Positions 11,512 to 25,292 of a DNA stretch of 64,000 nt are shown piece by piece (the first letter of the stretch is position 1; each line of letters begins with the position of its first letter). Under the pieces are notes generated by a model. The model was not told the DNA's origin and ran no database searches. It saw only the letters and a program-made list of their open reading frames with translations. The translations under genes and the position numbers were made by a program. Origin of the DNA: Colletes latitarsis (taxonomy: Eukaryota; Arthropoda; Insecta; Hymenoptera; Colletidae); the NCBI RefSeq assembly GCF_051014445.1, contig NW_027488368.1, forward strand, positions 26,014,001-26,078,000, in the 5' to 3' direction.

Positions 11512-13105
11512 CACGTAGTAACGTGTTACCACACTGTAACGGTCAACATTACCTGGTTCCGATCAATATTTTAGAGGAGAACACCAGTTATGACTGGGTT
11601 ACGTCTGGTATTTGCAATCATCTGCCTCATACTTTCGCATTTTTCGCATTCTTGTCGGCCAGATCCTGGGTTTTTTTCTTGTTAGGATCAGGTATTAATG
11701 TGGTGCCACACAGAAATAGTCAATTAAACCTGTATTCGATCAATATTTTGGAGGATGACACCGGTTATGTCTGGGTTGCTTCTGGTATTCGCAATCATCT
11801 GCCTCATACTTTCGCATTTTTCGCATACTTGTTGGCCAGATCCTGGGCTTTTCTGATTTGGATCACGTACTAATGTGGTACCACAGTGAAACAGTCAACT
11901 AAACCTGGTACCGATTAATATTTTCGAGGATAACGCCGATTATGTCTGGGTTAGTTCTGGTATTCGCATTCATCTAGCTCATACTTTCGCATATTTCGCA
12001 TACTTGAATAGCCAGATCCTGGGCTTTTTCTGGTTTGTGATCACGTAGTAACGTGTTACCACACTGTAACGGTCAACTATACCTGGTTCCGATTACTATT
12101 TCAGAGGATAACGCCGGTTATGTCTGGGTTACGTCTGGTATTTGCAATCATCTGCCTCATACTTTCGCATTTTTCGCATTCTTGTTGGCCAGATCCTGGG
12201 TTTTTTTCTTGTTAGGAACAGGTATTAATTTGGTGCCACACAGAAATATTCAATTAAACCTGGTTCCGATTCTTATTTTAGAGGCTAACGCCGGTTATGT
12301 CTGTGTTAAGACTGGTATTTGCAAAATCATCTGCCTTATAATTTCGCATTTTTCGTATACTTGATGGCCAGATCCTGGGTTTTTTTTGGTTAAGGTCACG
12401 TATTAATGTGGTACCATACAGAAATAATCAATTCAACCTGGATTCGATGAATATTTTAGAAGGATAACGCCGGTTATGTCTGGGTTAGGTCTGGTATTTG
12501 CCATCATCTGCCACATAATTTCGCATTTTTCGCTTTCTTGTTGGCCAGATCCTGGGTTTTCTTTGGTTAGGATCACGTATTAATGTGGTGCCACACAGAA
12601 ATAATCAATTCAACCTAGATTCGATCAATATTTTAGAGGATAACACCGGTTATGTCTGGGTTAGGTCTGGTATTTGCAATCATCTGGCTCATACTTTCGC
12701 ATCTTTTGCATTCCTGTAGGCCAGCTCCTGGGCTTTTTCTGGTTTGTGATCACGTAGTAATGTGTTACCACACTGAAGCAGTCAACTAAACCTGCTTCCG
12801 ATTAATATTTTAGAGGATAACACCGGTTATACCTGGGTTAGGTCTGTTATTTGCCATCATCTAGCTCATACTTTCGCATCTTTCGCATACTTGAATGGCT
12901 TGATCCCCGGTTTTTTCTGGTTAGAATCACCTATTAATGTGGTGCCACACTGAAATAGTCAATTCAACCTGGATTCAATCTATATTTTAGAGGATAACAC
13001 CGGTTATGTCAAGGTTAGGTCTGGTATTTGCCATCAGCTAGCTCATACTTTCGCATATTTCGCATACTTGAATAGCTAGATCCTGGGCTTTTTCTGGTTT
13101 GTGAT
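11512..13105. repeat. 9-mer HOR unit U2 (1,594 bp)
   Basis: Same nine monomers as the unit at 9,920-11,511. It is 2 bp longer because of GCAAAATC at 12,321 where other units have GCAATC. It also has TTAAGACTGG in m5 and GCCGATTATG in m3. These marks recur together only in the unit at 17,526-19,119, offset 6,014, so these two units are closer to each other than to their neighbours. Confidence 0.92.
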
Positions 13106-14342
13106 CACGTAGTAACGTGTTACCACACTGTAACGGTCAACATTACCTGGTTCCGATCAATATTTTAGAGGAGAACACCAGTTATGACTGGGTTACGTCT
13201 GGTATTTGCAATCATCTGCCTCATACTTTCGCATTTTTCGCATTCTTGTCGGCCAGATCCTGGGTTTTTTTCTTGTTAGGATCAGGTATTAATGTGGTGC
13301 CACACAGAAATAGTCAATTAAACCTGTATTCGATCAATATTTTGGAGGATGACACCGGTTATGTCTGGGTTGCTTCTGGTATTCGCAACCATCTGCCTCA
13401 TACTTTCGCATTTTTCGCATACTTGTTGGCCAGATCCTGGGCTTTTCTGATTTGGATCACGTACTAATGTGGTACCACAGTGAAACAGTCAACTAAACCT
13501 GGTACCGATTAATATTTTCGAGGATAACGCCGGTTATGTCTGGGTTAGTTCTGGTATTCGCATTCATCTAGCTCATACTTTCGCATATTTCGCATACTTG
13601 AATAGCCAGATCCTGGGCTTTTTCTGGTTTGTGATCACGTAGTAACGTGTTACCACACTGTAACGGTCAACTATACCTGGTTCCGATTACTATTTTAGAG
13701 GATAACGCCGGTTATGTCTGGGTTACGTCTGGTATTTGCAATCATCTGCCTCATACTTTCGCATTTTTCGCATTCTTGTTAGCCAGATCCTGGGTTTTTT
13801 TCTTGTTAGGAACAGGTATTAATTTGGTGCCACACAGAAATATTCAATTAAACCTGGTTCCGATTCTTATTTTAGAGGCTAACGCCGGTTATGTCTGTGT
13901 TAGGACTGGTATTTGCAATCATCTGCCTTATAATTTCGCATTTTTCGTACACTTGATGGCCAGATCCTGGGTTTTTTTTGGTTAAGGTCACGTATTAATG
14001 TGGTACCATACAGAAATAATCAATTCAACCTGGATTCGATGAATATTTTAGAAGGATAACGCCGGTTATGTCTGGGTTAGGTCTGGTATTTGCCATCATC
14101 TGCCACATAATTTCGCATTTTTCGCTTTCTTGTTGGCCAGATCCTGGGTTTTCTTTGGTTAGGGTCACGTATTAATGTGGTGCCACACAGAAATAATCAA
14201 TTCAACCTAGATTCGATCAATATTTTAGAGGATAACACCGGTTATGTCTGGGTTAGGTCTGGTATTTGCAATCATCTGGCTCATACTTTCGCATCTTTTG
14301 CATTCCTGTAGGCCAGCTCCTGGGCTTTTTCTGGTTTGTGAT
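13106..14342. repeat. HOR unit U3 truncated to 7 monomers (1,237 bp)
   Basis: Monomers m1-m7 of the HOR are intact; then m8 begins at 14,343 but crosses into m1 of the next unit, so m9 and the equivalent of one more monomer are absent (1,592 minus 1,237 is 355 bp, two monomers). It carries the ATTCGCAACC mark at 13,381 and TTGTTAGCCAG in m4. Confidence 0.9.
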
Positions 14343-15934
14343 CACGTAGTAATGTGTTACCACACTGAAGCAGTCAACTAAACCTGCTTCCGATTAATAT
14401 TTTAGAGGAGAACACCAGTTATGACTGGGTTACGTCTGGTATTTGCAATCATCTGCCTCATACTTTCGCATTTTTCGCATTCTTGTCGGCCAGATCCTGG
14501 GTTTTTTTCTTGTTAGGATCAGGTATTAATGTGGTGCCACACAGAAATAGTCAATTAAACCTGTATTCGATCAATATTTTGGAGGATGACACCGGTTATG
14601 TCTGGGTTGCTTCTGGTATTCGCAACCATCTGCCTCATACTTTCGCATTTTTCGCATACTTGTTGGCCAGATCCTGGGCTTTTCTGATTTGGATCACGTA
14701 CTAATGTGGTACCACAGTGAAACAGTCAACTAAACCTGGTACCGATTAATATTTTCGAGGATAACGCCGGTTATGTCTGGGTTAGTTCTGGTATTCGCAT
14801 TCATCTAGCTCATACTTTCGCATATTTCGCATACTTGAATAGCCAGATCCTGGGCTTTTTCTGGTTTGTGATCACGTAGTAACGTGTTACCACACTGTAA
14901 CGGTCAACTATACCTGGTTCCGATTACTATTTTAGAGGATAACGCCGGTTATGTCTGGGTTACGTCTGGTATTTGCAATCATCTGCCTCATACTTTCGCA
15001 TTTTTCGCATTCTTGTTGGCCAGATCCTGGGTTTTTTTCTTGTTAGGAACAGGTATTAATTTGGTGCCACACAGAAATATTCAATTAAACCTGGTTCCGA
15101 TTCTTATTTTAGAGGCTAACGCCGGTTATGTCTGTGTTAGGACTGGTATTTGCAATCATCTGCCTTATAATTTCGCATTTTTCGTACACTTGATGGCCAG
15201 ATCCTGGGTTTTTTTTGGTTAAGGTCACGTATTAATGTGGTACCATACAGAAATAATCAATTCAACCTGGATTCGATGAATATTTTAGAAGGATAACGCC
15301 GGTTATGTCTGGGTTAGGTCTGGTATTTGCCATCATCTGCCACATAATTTCGCATTTTTCGCTTTCTTGTTGGCCAGATCCTGGGTTTTCTTTGGTTAGG
15401 GTCACGTATTAATGTGGTGCCACACAGAAATAATCAATTCAACCTAGATTCGATCAATATTTTAGAGGATAACACCGGTTATGTCTGGGTTAGGTCTGGT
15501 ATTTGCAATCATCTGGCTCATACTTTCGCATCTTTTGCATTCCTGTAGGCCAGCTCCTGGGCTTTTTCTGGTTTGTGATCACGTAGTAATGTGTTACCAC
15601 ACTGAAGCAGTCAACTAAACCTGCTTCCGATTAATATTTTAGAGGACAACACCGGTTATACCTGGGTTAGGTCTGTTATTTGCCATCATCTAGCTCATAC
15701 TTTCGCATCTTTCGCATACTTGAATGGCTTGATCCCCGGTTTTTTCTGGTTAGAATCACCTATTAATGTGGTGCCACACTGAAATAGTCAATTCAACCTG
15801 GATTCAATCTATATTTTAGAGGATAACACCGGTTATGTCTAGGTTAGGTCTGGTATTTGCCATCAGCTAGCTCATACTTTCGCATATTTCGCATACTTGA
15901 ATAGCTAGATCCTGGGCTTTTTCTGGTTTGTGAT
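14343..15934. repeat. HOR unit U4 with hybrid first monomer
   Basis: The first monomer, 14,343-14,519, is an m8/m1 hybrid. Its left half has the m8 marks (GTGTTACCACACTGAAG, ACCTGCTTCCGATT) and its right half the m1 marks (GAGAACACCAGTTATGAC). The switch lies in the shared ATTAATATTTTAGAGGA around 14,393-14,410. Monomers m2-m9 follow normally. This is a clean product of unequal exchange between out-of-register monomers. Confidence 0.9.
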
Positions 15935-17525
15935 CACGTAGTAACGTGTTACCACACTGTAACGGTCAACATTACCTGGTTCCGATCAATATTTTAGAGG
16001 AGAACACCAGTTATGACTGGGTTACGTCTGGTATTTGCAATCATCTGCCTCATACTTTCGCATTTTTCGCATTCTTGTCGGCCAGATCCTGGGTTTTTTT
16101 CTTGTTAGGATCAGGTATTAATGTGGTGCCACACAGAAATAGTCAATTAAACCTGTATTCGATCAATATTTGGAGGATGACACCGGTTATGTCTGGGTTG
16201 CTTCTGGTATTCGCAATCATCTGCCTCATACTTTCGCATTTTTCGCATACTTGTTGGCCAGATCCTGGGCTTTTCTGATTTGGATCACGTACTAATGTGG
16301 TACCACAGTGAAACAGTCAACTAAACCTGGTACCGATTAATATTTTCGAGGATAACGCCGGTTATGTCTGGGTTAGTTCTGGTATTCGCATTCATCTAGC
16401 TCATACTTTCGCATATTTCGCATACTTGAATAGCCAGATCCTGGGCTTTTTCTGGTTTGTGATCACGTAGTAACGTGTTACCACACTGTAACGGTCAACT
16501 ATACCTGGTTCCGATTACTATTTTAGAGGATAACGCCGGTTATGTCTGGGTTACGTCTGGTATTTGCAATCATCTGCCTCATACTTTCGCATTTTTCGCA
16601 TTCTTGTTGGCCAGATCCTGGGTTTTTTTCTTGTTAGGAACAGGTATTAATTTGGTGCCACACAGAAATATTCAATTAAACCTGGTTCCGATTCTTATTT
16701 TAGAGGCTAACGCCGGTTATGTCTGTGTTAGGACTGGTATTTGCAATCATCTGCCTTATAATTTCGCATTTTTCGTACACTTGATGGCCAGATCCTGGGT
16801 TTTTTTTGGTTAAGGTCATGTATTAATGTGGTACCATACAGAAATAATCAATTCAACCTGGATTCGATGAATATTTTAGAAGGATAACGCCGGTTATGTC
16901 TGGGTTAGGTCTGGTATTTGCCATCATCTGCCACATAATTTCGCATTTTTCGCTTTCTTGTTGGCCAGATCCTGGGTTTTCTTTGGTTAGGGTCACGTAT
17001 TAATGTGGTGCCACACAGAAATAATCAATTCAACCTAGATTCGATCAATATTTTAGAGGATAACACCGGTTATGTCTGGGTTAGGTCTGGTATTTGCAAT
17101 CATCTGGCTCATACTTTCGCATCTTTTGCATTCCTGTAGGCCAGCTCCTGGGCTTTTTCTGGTTTGTGATCACGTAGTAATGTGTTACCACACTGAAGCA
17201 GTCAACTAAACCTGCTTCCGATTAATATTTTAGAGGATAACACCGGTTATACCTGGGTTAGGTCTGTTATTTGCCATCATCTAGCTCATACTTTCGCATC
17301 TTTCGCATACTTGAATGGCTTGATCCCCGGTTTTTTCTGGTTAGAATCACCTATTAATGTGGTGCCACACTGAAATAGTCAATTCAACCTGGATTCAATC
17401 TATATTTTAGAGGATAACACCGGTTATGTCTAGGTTAGGTCTGGTATTTGCCATCAGCTAGCTCATACTTTCGCATATTTCGCATACTTGAATAGCTAGA
17501 TCCTGGGCTTTTTCTGGTTTGTGAT
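15935..17525. repeat. 9-mer HOR unit U5 (1,591 bp)
   Basis: Standard nine monomers. One base is missing in m2 (AATATTTGGAGG near 16,166, against AATATTTTGGAGG), which accounts for 1,591 bp. It has GCAATCATC rather than GCAACCATC in m2 and GTACACTTG in m5. Confidence 0.92.
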
Positions 17526-19119
17526 CACGTAGTAACGTGTTACCACACTGTAACGGTCAACATTACCTGGTTCCGATCAATATTTTAGAGGAGAACACCA
17601 GTTATGACTGGGTTACGTCTGGTATTTGCAATCATCTGCCTCATACTTTCGCATTTCTCGCATTCTTGTCGGCCAGATCCTGGGTTTTTTTCTTGTTAGG
17701 ATCAGGTATTAATGTGGTGCCACACAGAAATAGTCAATTAAACCTGTATTCGATCAATATTTTGGAGGATGACACCGGTTATGTCTGGGTTGCTTCTGGT
17801 ATTCGCAATCATCTGCCTCATACTTTCGCATTTTTCGCATACTTGTTGGCCAGATCCTGGGCTTTTCTGATTTGGATCACGTACTAATGTGGTACCACAG
17901 TGAAACAGTCAACTAAACCTGGTACCGATTAATATTTTCGAGGATAACGCCGATTATGTCTGGGTTAGTTCTGGTATTCGCATTCATCTAGCTCATACTT
18001 TCGCATATTTCGCATACTTGAATAGCCAGATCCTGGGCTTTTTCTGGTTTGTGATCACGTAGTAACGTGTTACCACACTGTAACGGTCAACTATACCTGG
18101 TTCCGATTACTATTTTAGAGGATAACGCCGGTTATGTCTGGGTTACGTCTGGTATTTGCAATCATCTGCCTCATACTTTCGCATTTTTCGCATTCTTGTT
18201 GGCCAGATCCTGGGTTTTTTTCTTGTTAGGAACAGGTATTAATTTGGTGCCACACAGAAATATTCAATTAAACCTGGTTCCGATTCTTATTTTAGAGGCT
18301 AACGCCGGTTATGTCTGTGTTAAGACTGGTATTTGCAAAATCATCTGCCTTATAATTTCGCATTTTTCGTATACTTGATGGCCAGATCCTGGGTTTTTTT
18401 TGGTTAAGGTCACGTATTAATGTGGTACCATACAGAAATAATCAATTCAACCTGGATTCGATGAATATTTTAGAAGGATAACGCCGGTTATGTCTGGGTT
18501 AGGTCTGGTATTTGCCATCATCTGCCACATAATTTCGCATTTTTCGCTTTCTTGTTGGCCAGATCCTGGGTTTTCTTTGGTTAGGATCACGTATTAATGT
18601 GGTGCCACACAGAAATAATCAATTCAACCTAGATTCGATCAATATTTTAGAGGATAACACCGGTTATGTCTGGGTTAGGTCTGGTATTTGCAATCATCTG
18701 GCTCATACTTTCGCATCTTTTGCATTCCTGTAGGCCAGCTCCTGGGCTTTTTCTGGTTTGTGATCACGTAGTAATGTGTTACCACACTGAAGCAGTCAAC
18801 TAAACCTGCTTCCGATTAATATTTTAGAGGATAACACCGGTTATACCTGGGTTAGGTCTGTTATTTGCCATCATCTAGCTCATACTTTCGCATCTTTCGC
18901 ATACTTGAATGGCTTGATCCCCGGTTTTTTCTGGTTAGAATCACCTATTAATGTGGTGCCACACTGAAATAGTCAATTCAACCTGGATTCAATCTATATT
19001 TTAGAGGATAACACCGGTTATGTCTAGGTTAGGTCTGGTATTTGCCATCAGCTAGCTCATACTTTCGCATATTTCGCATACTTGAATAGCTAGATCCTGG
19101 GCTTTTTCTGGTTTGTGAT
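17526..19119. repeat. 9-mer HOR unit U6 (1,594 bp)
   Basis: Sister of the unit at 11,512-13,105: the GCAAAATC insertion at 18,335, TTAAGACTGG and GCCGATTATG are all shared. A private change is CATTTCTCGCATTC in m1 near 17,653. Confidence 0.92.
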
Positions 19120-20711
19120 CACGTAGTAACGTGTTACCACACTGTAACGGTCAACATTACCTGGTTCCGATCAATATTTTAGAGGAGAACACCAGTTATG
19201 ACTGGGTTACGTCTGGTATTTGCAATCATCTGCCTCATACTTTCGCATTTTTCGCATTCTTGTCGGCCAGATCCTGGGTTTTTTTCTTGTTAGGATCAGG
19301 TATTAATGTGGTGCCACACAGAAATAGTCAATTAAACCTGTATTCGATCAATATTTTGGAGGATGACACCGGTTATGTCTGGGTTGCTTCTGGTATTCGC
19401 AACCATCTGCCTCATACTTTCGCATTTTTCGCATACTTGTTGGCCAGATCCTGGGCTTTTCTGATTTGGATCACGTACTAATGTGGTACCACAGTGAAAC
19501 AGTCAACTAAACCTGGTACCGATTAATATTTTCGAGGATAACGCCGGTTATGTCTGGGTTAGTTCTGGTATTCGCATTCATCTAGCTCATACTTTCGCAT
19601 ATTTCGCATACTTGAATAGCCAGATCCTGGGCTTTTTCTGGTTTGTGATCACGTAGTAACGTGTTACCACACTGTAACGGTCAACTATACCTGGTTCCGA
19701 TTACTATTTTAGAGGATAACGCCGGTTATGTCTGGGTTACGTCTGGTATTTGCAATCATCTGCCTCATACTTTCGCATTTTTCGCATTCTTGTTGGCCAG
19801 ATCCTGGGTTTTTTTCTTGTTAGGAACAGGTATTAATTTGGTGCCACACAGAAATATTCAATTAAACCTGGTTCCGATTCTTATTTTAGAGGCTAACGCC
19901 GGTTATGTCTGTGTTAGGACTGGTATTTGCAATCATCTGCCTTATAATTTCGCATTTTTCGTATACTTGATGGCCAGATCCTGGGTTTTTTTTGGTTAAG
20001 GTCACGTATTAATGTGGTACCATACAGAAATAATCAATTCAACCTGGATTCGATGAATATTTTAGAAGGATAACGCCGGTTATGTCTGGGTTAGGTCTGG
20101 TATTTGCCATCATCTGCCACATAATTTCGCATTTTTCGCTTTCTTGTTGGCCAGATCCTGGGTTTTCTTTGGTTAGGGTCACGTATTAATGTGGTGCCAC
20201 ACAGAAATAATCAATTCAACCTAGATTCGATCAATATTTTAGAGGATAACACCGGTTATGTCTGGGTTAGGTCTGGTATTTGCAATCATCTGGCTCATAC
20301 TTTCGCATCTTTTGCATTCCTGTAGGCCAGCTCCTGGGCTTTTTCTGGTTTGTGATCACGTAGTAATGTGTTACCACACTGAAGCAGTCAACTAAACCTG
20401 CTTCCGATTAATATTTTAGAGGACAACACCGGTTATACCTGGGTTAGGTCTGTTATTTGCCATCATCTAGCTCATACTTTCGCATCTTTCGCATACTTGA
20501 ATGGCTTGATCCCCGGTTTTTTCTGGTTAGAATCACCTATTAATGTGGTGCCACACTGAAATAGTCAATTCAACCTGGATTCAATCTATATTTTAGAGGA
20601 TAACACCGGTTATGTCTAGGTTAGGTCTGGTATTTGCCATCAGCTAGCTCATACTTTCGCATATTTCGCATACTTGAATAGCTAGATCCTGGGCTTTTTC
20701 TGGTTTGTGAT
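19120..20711. repeat. 9-mer HOR unit U7 (1,592 bp)
   Basis: Standard unit with the ATTCGCAACC mark near 19,396 and GAGGACAACACC near 20,420 in m8. From about 19,398 onward it is the left edge of the 5,821-bp tandem duplication that repeats from 25,219. Confidence 0.92.
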
Positions 20712-21865
20712 CACGTAGTAACGTGTTACCACACTGTAACGGTCAACATTACCTGGTTCCGATCAATATTTTAGAGGAGAACACCAGTTATGACTGGGTT
20801 ACGTCTGGTATTTGCAATCATCTGCCTCATACTTTCGCATTTTTCGCATTCTTGTCGGCCAGATCCTGGGTTTTTTTCTTGTTAGGATCAGGTATTAATG
20901 TGGTGCCACACAGAAATAGTCAATTAAACCTGTATTCGATCAATATTTTGGAGGATGACACCGGTTATGTCTGGGTTGCTTCTGGTATTCGCAATCATCT
21001 GCCTCATACTTTCGCATTTTTCGCATACTTGCTGGCCAGATCCTGGGCTTTTCTGATTTGGATCACGTACTAATGTGGTACCACAGTGAAACAGTCAACT
21101 AAACCTGGTACCGATTAATATTTTCGAGGATAACGCCGGTTATGTCTGGGTTAGTTCTGGTATTCGCATTCATCTAGCTCATACTTTCGCATATTTCGCA
21201 TACTTGAATAGCCAGATCCTGGGCTTTTTCTGGTTTGTGATCACGTAGTAACGTGTTACCACACTGTAACGGTCAACTATACCTGGTTCCGATTACTATT
21301 TTAGAGGATAACGCCGGTTATGTCTGGGTTACGTCTGGTATTTGCAATCATCTGCCTCATACTTTCGCATTTTTCGCATTCTTGTTGGCCAGATCCTGGG
21401 TTTTTTTCTTGTTAGGAACAGGTATTAATTTGGTGCCACACAGAAATATTCAATTAAACCTGGTTACGATTCTTATTTTAGAGGCTAACGCCGGTTATGT
21501 CTGTGTTAGGACTGGTATTTGCAATCATCTGCCTTATAATTTCGCATTTTTCGTATACTTGATGGCCAGATCCTGGGTTTTTTTTGGTTAAGGTCACGTA
21601 TTAATGTGGTACCATACAGAAATAATCAATTCAACCTGGATTCGATGAATATTTTAGAAGGATAACGCCGGTTATGTCTGGGTTAGGTCTGGTATTTGCC
21701 ATCATCTGCCACATAATTTCGCATTTTTCGCTTTCTTGTTGGCCAGATCCTGGGTTTTCTTTGGTTAGGATCACGTATTAATGTGGTGCCACACAGAAGT
21801 AATCAATTCAACCTAGATTCGATCAATATTTTAGAGGATAACACCGGTTATGTCTGGGTTAGGTC
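20712..21865. repeat. HOR unit U8, truncated in m7 by block B
   Basis: Monomers m1-m6 are present and m7 starts at 21,772. Between about 21,848 and 21,886, in sequence common to both (GGTTAGGTCTGGTATTTGC), it passes into block B at ATACTTCCCGGCCAG. Private changes include GGTTACGATT near 21,463 and AGAAGTAATC near 21,796. Confidence 0.9.
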
Positions 21866-24800
21866 TGGTATTTGCAATCATCTGCCTCATACTTTCGCAT
21901 TTTTCGCATACTTCCCGGCCAGATCCTGGGTTTTTTTCTTCTTAGGATCACGTATTTATGTGGTGCCACACAGAAATAGTCAATTCCACCTGGATTCGAT
22001 TTTTAGAGGATAACACCGGTTATGTCTGGGTTAGGTCTGGTATTTGCCATCATCTAGCTCATACTTTCGCATTTTTTGCAAACTTGAATGGCCAGAACCT
22101 GGGCCTTTTCTGGATTGGATCACGTACTAATGTGGTACCACACTGAAATAGTCACTAGAACCTGGTTCCGATTAATATTTTCGAGGATAACGCCGGTTAT
22201 GTCGGGGTTAGTTCTGGTATTTGCAATCATCTGCCTCATACTTTCGCATTTTGCGCATACTTGTCGGCCAGATCCTGGGTTTTTTCTTGTTAGGATCACG
22301 TAGTAATGCGGTACCACATTGTAACAGTCAATTAAACCTGGTTCCGATTAATATTTTCGAGGATAACGCCGGTTATGTCTAGGTTAGTTCTGGTATTTGC
22401 AATCATCTGCCTCATACTTTCGCATTTTTCGCATTCTTCCCGGCCAGATCCTGGGTTTTTTTCTTCTTAGGATCACGTACTTATGTGGTGCCGCACAGAA
22501 ATAGTCAATTCCACCTGGATTCGATTTGTAGAGGATAACACCGGTTATGTCTGTGTTAGGTCTGGTATTTGCCATCATCTAGCTCATACTTTCCCATTTT
22601 TTGCAAACTTGAATGGCCAGATCCTGGGCTTTTTCTGGATTGGATCACGTAGTAATGTGGTACCACACTGAAATAGTCACTAGAACCTGGTTCCGATTAA
22701 TATTTTCGAGGATAACGCCGGTTATGTCGGGGTTGGTTCTGGTATTTGCAATCATCTGCCTCATACTTTCGCATCTTTCGCATACTTGAATGGCCAGAGC
22801 CGGGGCTTTTTTCTGGTTAGGATCACGGACCAATGTGGTACCACACGGAGATAGTCAATTCAACCTGTATTCGATCAATATTTTAGAGGATGACACCGGT
22901 TAGGTCTGGATTGCGTCTGGTATTTGCAATAATCTGCCAGATACTTTCGCATCATACGCATTCCTTTAGGCCAGCTCGTGGGCATTTTCTGATTCGGATC
23001 ACGTAGTAATGTGGTACCACAGTGAAACAGTCAATTAAACCTGGTTCCGATTAATATTTTCGAGGATAACGCCGATTATGTCTGGGTTAGTTCTGGTATT
23101 TGCAATCATCTGCCTCATACTTTCGCAATTTTCGCATACTTGCCGGCCAGATCCTGGGTTCTTTTCTTGTTAGGAACACGTATTAATGTGGTGCCACACA
23201 GAAATAGTCAATTCCACCTGGATTCGATTTTTAGATGATAACACCGGTTATGTCTGTGTTAGGTCTGGTATTTGCCATCATCTAGCTCATACTTTCGCAT
23301 TTTTTGCAAACTTGAATGGCCAGAACCTGGGCTTTTTCTGGATTGGATCACGTAGTAATGTGGTACCACACTGAAATAGTCACTAGAACCTGGTTCCGAT
23401 TAATATTTTCAAGGATAACGCCGGTTATGTCTGGGTTAGGTCTGGTACTTGCTATCATCTAGCTCATACTTTCGCATTTTTCGCATACTTGAATGGCCAG
23501 ATCCTGGGCATCTTCTGGTGTGGATTACGTAGTAATGTGGTACCACACTGAAATAGTCAGTAAAACCTGGTTCCGATTAATATTTTAGAGGAGAACGCCG
23601 GTTACGTCTGTGTTAGGTCTAGTATTTGCAATCATCTGCCTCATAATTTCGCAATTTCGGATACTCGTTGGCCAGATCCTGGGTTTTTTTTTGGTTGGGA
23701 TCACGTATTATTGTGGTGCCACACAGAAATAGTCAATTCAACGTGGATTCGATCAATATTCTAGTAGGATAACGCCGGTTTTGTCTGGGTTACGACTGGT
23801 ATTCGCATTCATCTTGCTGATACTTTCGCATTCTTCGCATTCTTGTCGGCCAGATCCTGGGCTTTTTTCTTGTTAGGATCACGTACTAATGTGGTGCCAC
23901 ACAGAAATAGTCAATTCCACCTGGATTCGATCAATATTTTAGAGGATAACGCCGGTTATGTCTGGGTTAGGTCTGCTACTTGCCATCATCTAGCTCATAC
24001 TTTCGCATATTTCGCATTCCTGTAGGCCAGCTCCTGGGCTTTTTCTGGTTTGTGGTCACGTAGTAATGTGGTACCACACTGAAGCAGTCAAATAAACCTG
24101 CTTCCGATTAATATTTTAGAGGATACCACCGGTTATGTCTGGGTTAGGTCTGGTATTTGAAATCATCTAGCTCATACTGTCGCATTTTTCGCATACTTGT
24201 TGGCCAGATCCTGGGTTTTGTTCTGGTTAGGATCACGTATTAATGAGGTACCACACTGAAATATAATTTATTAAACCTGGTTCCGATTAATATTTTACAG
24301 GAGAACGACGGTTATGTCTGTGTTACGTCTGGTATTTGCAGTTATCTGCCTCATACCTTCGCATTCTTCGCACACTTGTTGGCCAGATCCTGGGCTTTTC
24401 TGATTTGGATCACGTACTAATGTGGTACCACAGTGAAACAGTCAATTAAACCTTGATCCGATTAATATTTTCGAGGATAACGCCGGTTATGTCTGGGTTA
24501 GTTCTGGTATTCGCAATCATCTGCCTCATACTTTCGCATTTTTCGCATTCTTGTTGGCCAGATCCTGGGCTTTTTCTGATTTGGATCACGTATTAATGTG
24601 GTGCCACACTGAAATAGTCAATTAAACCTGTATTCGATCAATATTTTGGAGGATGACACCGGTTATGTCTGGGTTGCTTCTGGTATTTGCAATCATCTGC
24701 CTCATACTTTCGCAACTTTCGGATTCCTGTAGGCCAGATCCTGAGCTTCTTCTGGTTTGCGATCACGTAGTAATGTGGTATCACACTGAAACAGGCAATT

Positions 24801-25218
24801 AAACCTGGTTCCGATTAATATTTTAGAGGATAACGCCGGATATGTCTGTGTTAGGTCTGGTATTTGCAATCATCTGCCTCATACTTTCGCAACTTTCGCA
24901 TTCCTGTAGGCCAGCTCCTGGGCTTCTTCTTGTTTGTGATCACGTAGTAATGTGGTGCCACACTGAATCAGTCAAATAAACCTGGTTCCGATTAATATTA
25001 TCGAGGATAACGCCGGTTATGTCTGGGTTAGTTCTGGTATTCGCAATCATCTAGCTCATACTTTCGCATATTTCGCATTCCTGTAGGCCAGATCCTGAGC
25101 TTCTTCTGGTTTGCGATCACGTATTAATGTAGTGCCACACTGAAATAGTCAATTAAACCTGTATTCGATCAATATTTTGGAGGATGACACCGGTTATGTC
25201 TGGGTTGCTTCTGGTATT
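21866..25218. repeat. Block B, copy 2 (truncated)
   Basis: Colinear with 4,367-7,719 at a constant offset of 17,499 and with 27,686-31,038 at offset 5,820. It stops at about 25,218, where it rejoins the HOR in m2; the rest of block B (7,720-9,034 in copy 1) is missing. Differences from copy 1 include GATGATAAC for GATGAAAAC and CATTCCTTTAGG for CATTCCTGTAGG, both shared with copy 3, so copies 2 and 3 are the closer pair. Confidence 0.9.
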
Positions 25219-25292
25219 CGCAACCATCTGCCTCATACTTTCGCATTTTTCGCATACTTGTTGGCCAGATCCTGGGCTTTTCTGATTTGGAT
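25118..25292. other. Hybrid monomer at block B / HOR breakpoint
   Basis: The left half is block B (TTTGCGATCACGTATT, matching 7,617 and 30,937) and the right half is HOR m2 (ATTCGCAACCATCTGCC, matching 10,195 and 19,395). Between them lies a stretch, about 25,141-25,214, common to both parents, which is where exchange must have happened. Confidence 0.87.
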
